A DNA stretch of 20,811 bases from Conidiobolus incongruus B7586 (taxonomy: Eukaryota > Entomophthoromycota > Entomophthoromycetes > Entomophthorales > Conidiobolaceae), in the NCBI GenBank assembly GCA_000697335.1, contig JNEM01015582.1, forward strand, positions 1 to 20,811, in the 5' to 3' direction. Each line of letters starts with the position of its first letter. Position 1 is the stretch's first letter. The translations under genes were made by a program, and so were the position numbers. Positions 1-7,827 of the stretch are shown piece after piece. The notes under the pieces were generated by a model. It searched no databases. It worked only from the letters and a program-made list of their open reading frames with translations, and was not told the DNA's origin.

Positions 1-140
1 AAATAATAAAAGTTAATAAATATAAAGTTATAATTGATAAATATTATTTAAATGATTATAAAAGTTTGGAATATTATTATATAATTAATTTTATTGAATT
101 GAATAATATAGAAAAATAGAGAGAAATAATTAGAAGTTTA

Positions 141-164
141 ATATATATATATATATATATATAT
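141..164. repeat. (AT)12 microsatellite
   Basis: Twelve uninterrupted AT dinucleotide units in AT-rich intergenic DNA. It is likely length-polymorphic between strains. Confidence 0.9.
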
Positions 165-2470
165 TTATGATTAGAATTAAATATAATTAAAAAAAAGATA
201 AGATTATAAGGTTAAAAACTATGCAATAATTTAATTACTATTGAAAAATTTTGTATTTTATAATATTTTTATGAAATATTAAAAATTATTAAGGGATTCT
301 AAGTTTTTAATCATATTTATATTATAGCTAATTTATTTATTATAAATCTATTACTTATATAATATTTAACAATAATAATATTAATAATAAATATTTCTCA
401 AATATATATTTTTTTAATTTTTTAAATAATAAATTAAATAGTTTCATTAAGATCATTATAAATAGCTACATAACTTAACAAATCTTTCAGATATTAGTAT
501 TCATAATAACTGGATCTAAATTATATAAAATATGTAAATAAATTTACATATATAACATTATATTTTTAATGAAAATTAATTATTTATAAAAAGATTTTTA
601 ATTATAAGTATTAAAATTCAGATTTTATAATCAAAAGATACCATCTAAATTTAAGCATTAAAAACTATAGGATGATCTATTAATTAGTTGGAATGGTTTT
701 ATTATTAAAAATAATAAAATATAGAATTATAAACCTTCAGCTATTGAATAATTAAAAAATTTTTTTCTAATAGTTTAATAATATTTCAAAACCAGATATT
801 TATCTAAATATCAGATAAGTTGATGATGCAAATTGATTGATAAATATCTCAAACAACTATCACTATGCTTTGGTCTTGGACTTTCATCATTTTTAAATCA
901 CCAATATACACAACATACTTTGATATCAATGCTGTAAATCATCAATACGATATTAAAGAATCTTTCATAATACTTATTTCAGTCATTATAATTCATACTT
1001 TGATTCAGTTCATCTTTTTTGATATACGATCTGAAACAGATACAAATACATCAAAATTACTAAATTTGCAATTGTCAAATAAGGATAAAGAAAATATAAT
1101 TTTTGATTTATTACAAGTCATTATAAATCACATTTTAGTTACAATTTCTTACATTAACACACATTAGCTCATTTACACCTTCATTACATCATCAAATAAT
1201 TTGGGTTGCTATTTTAAATTTGATGAATTAGTTGCCAATTTGAAATGAAATTTATGTTATTTGAATTACTTGATTTAGTAATTGAAGGAATTTTCTGATT
1301 CATTATAATTAATTCAAATTATTAGACATAATGGTATAAAAATAGAATGAGTTGACAAATAAGATATAAGAATAAAGATAACATTAAGTAATGCTTTAGT
1401 ATTTAAAATATATATTCAGTTAATTGCTCAATAATGAATGACAATATATTTTTAAGTTTATGCCCATAAAAAAATTAAAAGATTTTTTATCATTTTTAAT
1501 CATTATTTCAAAATATAAAAAAAAATAAATTTGGCAGTGTATAAAAATATAATAATAATATCAATATCATAAAATATATCCAAAAAGATAAATATTAATT
1601 TATATTTATTTGAATATCATTGAAGATTAAATCAATTTCAAGAATATGAAATGGAAAACTCTATATCAATCACTCTGTTTATTAAAAAATTCTAATATTT
1701 ATGTGATTTGACTACTATAAATAAAATAGTTATATTTTATGAAAATTATTTCGAAAATTCCAAAATTTGGAATTTAATTCTAATGGTATTTTCTACCAAC
1801 TCAATAGTATCGTTATTCAAATTTAAATATTTATGATTCTAAATAACTCATTGTAATTACTACATTGAATATATTATATTAAAATCAATATCCAAAATAA
1901 ACCATTCAATTTAATAATATTAAATCAGTTAACATTGTATATTTTAACAATGATTTTCAATATTCTAATTAATCCAACTAAAAAATATATATTAATAAAG
2001 CATTCATTAAAATAATCTATCAATTTTTAAATATTTGTTAGAGAATCTGTTAGTTATATAATTATATATATTGATAAGCAATTACCATTATATCAGCAAT
2101 ATAATAATTATTGGCATAACTATATTATCGATTCAATTTAATGGAGAATTAATATGATATTATTAATATTAACCATTTATATATCTAAATCATTATTTCA
2201 TATAAATTTTAATAATTTATTAATTACTATTGGAAATTAATTTGATTCAATAAGTCAAAATTGATATTTTAAAGTATCAAAATTAAATTAATAAACGAAT
2301 TATTGAAAATATACCAAACTATGAATATCAGAATATGTATTAATAACCATCATTGAATTTTATATAATATGTTCAATAGCAATATCCTAGTCATCAATTT
2401 ATATATTTATCAATTCATTGAATATGATTCTATATAATTTAGATCAATCTTAAAATTTAAACTATTGAAA

Positions 2471-2492
2471 TAATAATAATAATAATAATAAT
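2471..2492. repeat. (TAA)7 microsatellite
   Basis: Seven uninterrupted TAA units plus one T, about 250 bases upstream of the first gene. Confidence 0.9.
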
Positions 2493-2731
2493 TAAATTAA
2501 TTAATAAGAAAATTAGAAATAAGACTTAATATAATAGTTATAAAAATGATGAAAATATATGAAAAATATATTAATAATTATTTTTTTAAAAACTTACAAT
2601 ACTAAATTTAAAATTTTGTAACTAATTAAAAATTTTAAGTTTTTTTTTTAATTCAGGTTCAAAGTTTCAAAATTTAATAATTTAATAATATAAAGGTAGT
2701 GAAATTATATAAATCATAACAGTTTTTTAGA

Positions 2732-2752
2732 ATGAGTATGAACTATGAATAG
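2732..2752 (+). promoter_or_regulatory. possible short upstream ORF overlapping the next start codon
   Basis: A seven-codon frame including its stop (M-S-M-N-Y-E-stop) opens 13 bases upstream of the ATG chosen for the 192-aa membrane protein. It ends inside that gene's second and third codons, in a different frame. If the mRNA starts upstream of it, scanning ribosomes would meet this ATG first, so it could lower translation of the main frame. The transcription start is unknown, so the mRNA may begin downstream of it. Confidence 0.3.
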
Positions 2753-3376
2753 TTATATTAATTTCTTTCATAATAAAAAGTCGAGTAAGGAGAGATTGGC
2801 AGATGAATTGGAGAAGAATAATGTATACTTGATTCCGGATCAGTTTTCTGTCATGTCACTGCCCAATTATTATGTAGCTGCTAGGGAGACTCCGAAACCG
2901 AAATTGAAGAAGAGATCTCGAATGCTCGTAATTATGTTTATAGTGATTTGGATCGAGTTGCTCATCATGACGGCTGTTGCGATCGCAATGGTAGTTATGA
3001 ACCTGAAATTGAAGGGTTTGCTGATTTTTTTGACCGTGGGCTGGGTTATTATTGTGACTGAAGTGGCCGTAAGATTTTCATTAAATCATCTTGATTTCAC
3101 TTAATTCATATTTTATAATAGGTATTTTACGTTTTGTTCTTATCAAAAAAGAATATTCAAGACAAATTCTCCACCAATACCATCTATCGTCGTCAATTAA
3201 TAGCCAATAAGTATGACGATAATGTTAGTTTAATACATAGTCCGTTGAGTAAGCCTCCTCCGACATATCATGATACGATCAGCAAAAAGAACCCATTTCG
3301 ATTCCCCATGATCCAGGGTCATCCTCTCAACGACGATTTTGTATTACCTATCACCAAGTATTCTTTTAAAAATTAA
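2745..3376 (+). CDS. two-span membrane protein with PPxY motif, unknown function
   Basis: I do not recognise this family. Two exons, 2745-3068 and 3122-3376, are joined across a 53-base GTAAGA...TAG intron in phase 0, giving 192 residues. The second membrane span continues across the junction (...VTEVA | VFYVLFL...), which supports the splice; reading through the intron ends the frame early. Residues about 60-86 and 91-115 are strongly hydrophobic and separated by a very short loop, so the protein probably forms a membrane hairpin. A basic stretch (KPKLKKRSR) precedes the first span, suggesting both ends face the cytosol. The C-terminal tail carries a PPTY motif at about residues 154-157, the type of site bound by WW domains of NEDD4/Rsp5 ubiquitin ligases. 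A role as a ligase adaptor or as a sorted cargo is inference. GC content is clearly above the flanks, supporting a real gene. Confidence 0.75.
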
Positions 3377-4185
3377 TCTCATCAAAGTATTTAGCATTTC
3401 TTTATTCATTTATATAATTATACATATAGATCATTATAAAATACATCTATGACTCATTTTCCAAATAATTATTTATTTTTATAATTTATGATAAACATAT
3501 AATAGTATTGATTAATCAGGAGAAAATACAATTCTTAATAATATAAAATAACTAAAATGAATTAAAAAAATTATGGATATTCATAGAATTAGGCAATAAA
3601 TAATCAATTTATTCAAGTCACGCCTAGTTAAATTAGTAATCATGAACCATTAATAGTTTAATTTTAATATTAAATATCTGAGTTTTGAAAAAAAAACTTT
3701 GTAAGAAATTTTTAATGTAAAATATTTAATTATATCATAAAATTAACCATATTAAACTTTAATTTTAATATTTTAATTTTTTTTTAAATTAAAGAAATGT
3801 TAATAATATAAAATAATAAAATCACAAAAATCATGGGTTATAAATAAATTTAAGACTAATTACACATGATTTAAATATTATCAACTAAAACTTTTCAATG
3901 GATAAATTTTTTATCCACTTATTTTAAGGGTAATGCTGAGGTTATCCCTCAATATTTTATCCATTATTGAAGTATTATAAAGATTAATCAAGTGAACTAA
4001 TTCTTTAAAGTTCATAAATTATTCTTTAAATTCTATTTTTAAATAACTCAATTATTAATTTAATATTTTGAATTTTAAGCCAAAGAAATAATTAGAGGCT
4101 TAATTCAATTTTAAATTTATTTCTCTTTATCAAACCTTCCCCTCCAAAAAAATTTTTAATTAAATTTCAAAAGTTGAAAAAAGAT
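3377..4185. other. intergenic region upstream of the MFS gene
   Basis: This 0.8-kb AT-rich spacer holds no supportable gene. It contains the 3' end of the two-span protein gene, a small cluster of inverted GATA-type motifs near 3896-3965, and a pyrimidine-rich stretch (CTTCCCCTCC) near 4135-4146 just before the transporter start, which looks like a typical 5' leader. Confidence 0.55.
3896..3965. promoter_or_regulatory. cluster of GATA-type motifs with inverted arms
   Basis: GATAA occurs at 3901-3905. Its reverse form TTATC occurs at 3911-3915, 3942-3946 and 3957-3961. AATGGATAAA at 3897-3906 pairs perfectly with TTTATCCATT at 3956-3965, and TGAGG/CCTCA (3937-3951) makes a small inner stem. 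Fungal GATA factors bind such sites in genes for nutrient uptake, and this cluster lies 225-290 bases before the transporter start. In DNA this AT-rich, GATAA alone is common, so function is only suggested. Confidence 0.25.
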
Positions 4186-5668
4186 ATGATAAATATATCA
4201 ATAAAAAACGCGTCACTATTAGGGTCATGCCTATGTTCTTTGAGTGCTGGTGTGGTGTACGTTTTTTCACTCTATGGACATCAACTCGCACTCCGGTTCG
4301 GCTACAGTTCCACTCAGGAGAATACTATAGCGCTCTGTGGTAATATGGGTGTTTATTTGAGTTCCCCTCTATTCGGTTATTGGGCTGACAAGTTCGGCGC
4401 TAGAAAGTAGATATTTTATCATTTTATTTTAATTAATAATTAATTTTTATCTAGAATTGGACTATTCGCTCCTTTCGCTTATTTTACCGGGTTTTTGAGT
4501 TTAGCTTTAACTTATAGTGGAGTTTTTAGTTTGTCACATTATTTGATATTAGCTCTTTATAACTTTATAGTGGGTTTGGGTTGTGGCTGTACTTATATGT
4601 GTGGAATAGCAGTCGCTGTACGTTTATTATTTATTATTATCATTCCAAAACCTAGCAAAATTAACTCCATTTTAGGGTCACAACTTCAAAGCGAGTAGAG
4701 GGTTCGGAATAGGCATTCCAATTTCATTTTATGGAATTTCAGCTTTTGTATTCTCTTCCGTCCACGCTTTATTCTTCGTCCATGGGGAAGACGCTGATAC
4801 TACTGGATTTTTAACATTTTTAGCATTTTTTAACTTCCTCTTCACTCTTATTGGCAGTCTCTTGTTAATTAAAATTGACTATATACCTTTGCAAGATAGT
4901 TGCGATTCTAACAATCGCAGGGAAGTGACTACTTCCCGCGAGGTGGATATTCACGGATGGGAATTTATCAATAATTGGGACGCCCGACTACTCTTCTTCT
5001 GCGTTTTGAGCGTTGCAGGCTCTGGTTTGATGTACATTAATAATATTGGCAACATTCTCGATTCCTTGCATGAACTTGATCCATCACCCAGTTTGCCCCA
5101 TCGGCGAAGTTTGAACGTCTCCATCATCAGTATCTTGAACTGTTTGGGACGTCTTTTCGTCGCGATGACATCCGATTTTCTACTCAGAAAATGGGAAATT
5201 CGAAGAATCAACTTTTTCATATTCTCGTCAATACTGATGGCTTGCTCCCAATTTTTAAACAGTTGGACGTCAACTGCCTGGAAAATGACGATGAATTCGG
5301 CTTTAACCGGTTTTGCTTATGGTACGATGTTTGCAGTCGCCCCCACCATGGTTTCCGATTGGTTCGGTAGCAGACGATTCGGCTCCAATTGGGGCTGGAT
5401 GAATTTGGTAAGCTTTATATTATATTTTGATAATTGCATGTTATTGAATCATTGATGTAATTAGGGGCCTGCTGGAGGTGCTCAAATTACTAGTTTTCTA
5501 TTTGGCTTAACCTACGACTCCCATGTCGAAGCTATTTCTGATGGTGCACGCTGTAAACTGGGTGTTCAATGCTACAGCTCAGCATTCGTTGTGACTGGTA
5601 TTCTTTGTATTTTAAGTACCATTACTCTATTTATCCTCAAAAAGAGACGATTTGGATATTATTATTAG
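4186..5668 (+). CDS. MFS transporter, nodulin-like / MCH1-like
   Basis: This is a major facilitator membrane transporter of about 439 residues in four exons: 4186-4406, 4455-4617, 4676-5407 and 5465-5668. The introns are 48, 58 and 57 bases, all GT-AG. About twelve hydrophobic spans can be traced, six on each side of a hydrophilic central loop at residues about 200-232. The loop between spans 2 and 3 has MFS motif A (GYWADKFGARK, residues 64-74). The N-terminal GSCLCSLSAGVVYVFSLYG, the stretch HNFKASRGFGIGIP followed by FYGISAF, and the late WMNLGPAGGAQ resemble the fungal nodulin-like/MCH1 group. Yeast Mch1 is a vacuolar-membrane protein named after monocarboxylate transporters, for which such transport was not demonstrated, so the substrate here is open. 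The start used is the first ATG in the open frame, placed just before the first span; the frame extends slightly upstream without another ATG. Confidence 0.85.
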
Positions 5669-6365
5669 TTGCTATATTATCAAATTCGAATATATTTTTC
5701 CTTTTCTTTCTTATCTGTTGCAAATAAAAATGAGGCAATTTAAAGCAATAATATTTCAAAATATCAAACCATTATTATTTCAATTGATAATTATATTCAA
5801 TAAAATACAGCATATATATTAATATTTAAATGGTAAAGAATAGTTGGTGAATTAATCACTTTAAAATTCTATACATGCTAAAATTTAATGTTTAATAAAA
5901 AATAATAAAAATTTTATATCAATTAATTAATATTTTTATAACAGAAATTATTAATTTCAAATAAGATTTTAAACAGTTTCATAATATTTAAAAAAAATTA
6001 TTAATAATTTTATTTAATTAAATAAAAAAAATTTATAAATTTTATCAATTATAAAATTAAATAAAAAATTATATTAAAAAATATACTAATTTAATTATAA
6101 TTCTACTATTTTTCTTTAATATTGAATCTATTCCTGAGTGACTTTAATTATTTTTTTAGTATTAAAATTAAATACAATAATAATGACTTGAAAAATGAAT
6201 ATTTGATATTGGAATAATGAAAATAATGAATTATATTGATAATTAAAAAAATTTAGTTTAATAATATTATAGTTTTGTTTATAAAAATATGATTGATAAA
6301 TTGAAATGATATTATTTGAAAATAAAATTATGAATAGAATTTAAAATATTCAATAAAATTGAATA
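5669..6365. other. AT-rich spacer between two converging genes
   Basis: This spacer lies between the 3' ends of the transporter (+) and the 72-aa gene (-). It is almost pure A/T with no open frame or structured RNA that I can support. The first ~90 bases probably form the transporter's 3' untranslated region. Confidence 0.6.
5723..5728 (+). terminator. possible poly(A) signal of the MFS gene
   Basis: AATAAA lies 55 bases after the transporter stop codon, following a T/C-rich stretch (TTTTCCTTTTCTTTC). Position and context fit a polyadenylation signal, although the hexamer is frequent by chance in DNA this AT-rich. Confidence 0.4.
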
Positions 6366-6584
6366 TTATTTTTGTGGTTTTGTCGCGGTTATTAGCTCTT
6401 GTAGTGTCATCAAGGACACTGACACAGCCATTCTGTAGGCCAGGTTGTGAAGCATGGCACCTACCAGCTGGGGTAAACTACCGATGATCGGTTCTCTGGA
6501 TATCCGGCCTTGATCACTTGTAAACGGGGCGTTGTAAAGAGCGAATAGACCAGCAGCAACAGTGGTGGCGTTAGGATCCGACAT
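6366..6584 (-). CDS. 72-aa single-span small protein, unknown function
   Basis: I do not recognise the family. The frame runs from the ATG at 6584 to TAA at 6366 without introns. Its base composition (near half G+C by eye) is strikingly different from the nearly pure A/T DNA downstream, which strongly suggests a conserved, expressed gene. Residues 1-35 are polar to mildly hydrophobic (MSDPNATTVAAG..., then RISREP). Residues about 36-60 are hydrophobic enough for one membrane span or buried helix (LPQLVGAMLHNLAYRMAVSVSLMTLQ), and the tail ends with TKPQK. Size and layout would suit a small organelle-membrane subunit, but nothing ties it to a named complex. The bases before the ATG read CTATCTTCTTAGC on the minus strand, like a 3' splice site, so a leader intron or an upstream coding exon is possible and the N-terminus is not certain. 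Confidence 0.65.
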   Translation of the reverse strand: MSDPNATTVAAGLFALYNAPFTSDQGRISREPIIGSLPQLVGAMLHNLAYRMAVSVSLMTLQELITATKPQK

Positions 6585-6935
6585 GCTAAGAAGATAGAAT
6601 TACAAAATATCAATAGGAACGAGTGTAAAATGAATAATGGATGATAACTAAAGTGGAACTATAGGCAGCTATTTGAGTATATTAAAAGGGGTAGCCTTTG
6701 AAAAGAGAAAAAGGTTTATTTGTGTATAAGAGAGGGGGATGTTAAAAAGAAGATCAGAGTCCTTCTTATAAGTGAAATATAAAGGCATAAATATAAAACG
6801 GCTGAGTAACAGTGAGGTCACTCGGATGTGAACTGGTAGAATGTTGATAAGGCATAATTTGGTTAATAGGAACTTGGCAGTGAATTTGAGTGAGAAAAAG
6901 TATCAATCAGGCAGCAACTGTCACAGGTTTATTAG
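6585..6935. other. GC-elevated upstream region shared by the 72-aa gene and tRNA-Gly copy 1
   Basis: This region lies between the divergently arranged 72-aa gene (-) and tRNA-Gly (+). It is richer in G/C and in sequence complexity than other spacers here. Read on the minus strand it is pyrimidine-rich and includes a TATA-like TTTATATTTATG near 6789-6800, so it probably holds the promoter and leader of the small gene. Short palindromes are visible: AGTGA-GG-TCACT near 6811-6822 and AAAGG/CCTTT around 6685-6700. No additional tRNA or coding frame is supported. Confidence 0.4.
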
Positions 6936-7006
6936 GCAATGGTGGTTTAGTGGTATAATTACCGCCTGCCACGCGGTAGACCGGGGTTCGATTCCCCGCC
7001 ATTGCA
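6936..7006 (+). tRNA. tRNA-Gly (anticodon GCC), copy 1
   Basis: A complete 71-base cloverleaf can be drawn. The acceptor stem pairs GCAATGG with CCATTGC with discriminator A. The D-arm region carries AGTGGTATAAT. The anticodon stem pairs ACCGC with GCGGT around the loop CTGCCAC (anticodon GCC). The T stem pairs CGGGG with CCCCG around TTCGATT. The internal B box GGTTCGATTCC is intact. There is no intron and CCA is not encoded. It reads GGC/GGT glycine codons and is identical to the copy at 12195-12265. Confidence 0.97.
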
Positions 7007-7827
7007 TATTGAATTTTTTAAATATTTTCCTTGATCTAAGCTTCTAAGGGTTCCTACTTTATCTTTCTATCATTTGTTATTATTATGACTGAATATTATT
7101 ATTTTAAATCTTTACTCTCCATATCGCTATTTGATAATATTGACAATATATAAATATGTTATTTTAGGTTATTTTCAATAAAATTTGATATTTTGATTAA
7201 AATATATTTGATATCTGAGCATTTAATAGATTATATTATTTAAAATTATAGATATTATTTAACTATTTATAATATTTATATTGATTTGATTGCTTTTAAT
7301 ATTTAGATCATAATGATTCTTCAATTCAACTATAATTAAATAATAGTATTTGTGAATCCAAAATATAGTGGAAATTATTATCAATTCTAACTTATCTGAA
7401 TAACAAGATTGATTGAAAATCAATTTTCGAACATTTAAAACCAAATTATGTGAATCCTTAAGACAAAATATTTATAAAAAATACATATTTTCTAATGTTT
7501 TTTTTCAGTGATATTATATGAAAAGCCAATATATCGATACTATAGTCATTTAACATACCAACTTGTTTCCATTTCATCAAAATCAAATTTTATTTTTTAG
7601 CAACAATTTCACTATTAAAATAGTATCAGAATTTCTGTGGCTTTCCGGATTCGGCCATATTTTATTCAAATGAATCCCATTATTAGATTATCATCCAAAG
7701 TTTCAATAAAGTTGAATAACCAAGTCATCATAACTCAAAAATCCATTGAAAATAAAAATATTATTTTAAAAAATACAAAAATCAATCAATATAATTTATT
7801 CATAACAAATAATAAAATACATTCAAT
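7007..7827. other. spacer and promoter region of VPS11
   Basis: Mostly AT-rich DNA with no supportable gene; open frames on either strand here are low-complexity and AT-driven. A CCAAT element lies near 7526. A short GC-rich patch (GGCTTTCCGGATTCGGCC at about 7639-7656) lies about 170-190 bases before the VPS11 start and is the only compositionally unusual part, so it is the best candidate for a promoter element. Confidence 0.5.
7014..7019 (+). terminator. RNA polymerase III terminator of tRNA-Gly copy 1
   Basis: Six consecutive T residues begin 8 bases after the tRNA 3' end, the usual Pol III stop signal. Confidence 0.8.

Larger units (their letters stand above)
1..2731. other. gene-free AT-rich intergenic DNA
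   Basis: No supportable gene is seen here. The DNA is almost entirely A and T with frequent stops in all frames, very unlike the coding parts of this window. An open stretch from about 844 to 1167 could encode roughly 100 residues rich in Ile, Phe and Leu and has slightly more C than its surroundings. However, its base composition is far from that of the real genes and no motif is recognisable, so it is not called as a gene. A run ending in TTTTTTAATTCAG around 2656 resembles a 3' splice site and could end an intron in the leader of the gene that follows; that is only a possibility. Confidence 0.6.

Noticed and set aside
1755-1775. 21-base palindrome (10-bp arms around one A), resembling a CArG/MADS-box site
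   Set aside because: The spacing between CC and GG is seven A/T bases rather than six, no gene is adjacent, and 10-bp arms are expected by chance in this much A/T-rich DNA.
4951-5220. 89-codon open frame antisense to the MFS gene
   Set aside because: It is a shadow of the third exon of the transporter on the other strand; the plus-strand frame gives recognisable MFS sequence.
6841-7047. 68-codon open frame on the plus strand
   Set aside because: It reads straight through tRNA-Gly copy 1 and has no protein-like pattern.
7259-7444. 61-codon minus-strand frame in the VPS11 upstream spacer
   Set aside because: Its Ile/Asn/Lys/Tyr-rich content is what A/T-rich random DNA yields, with no start context or homologous motif.
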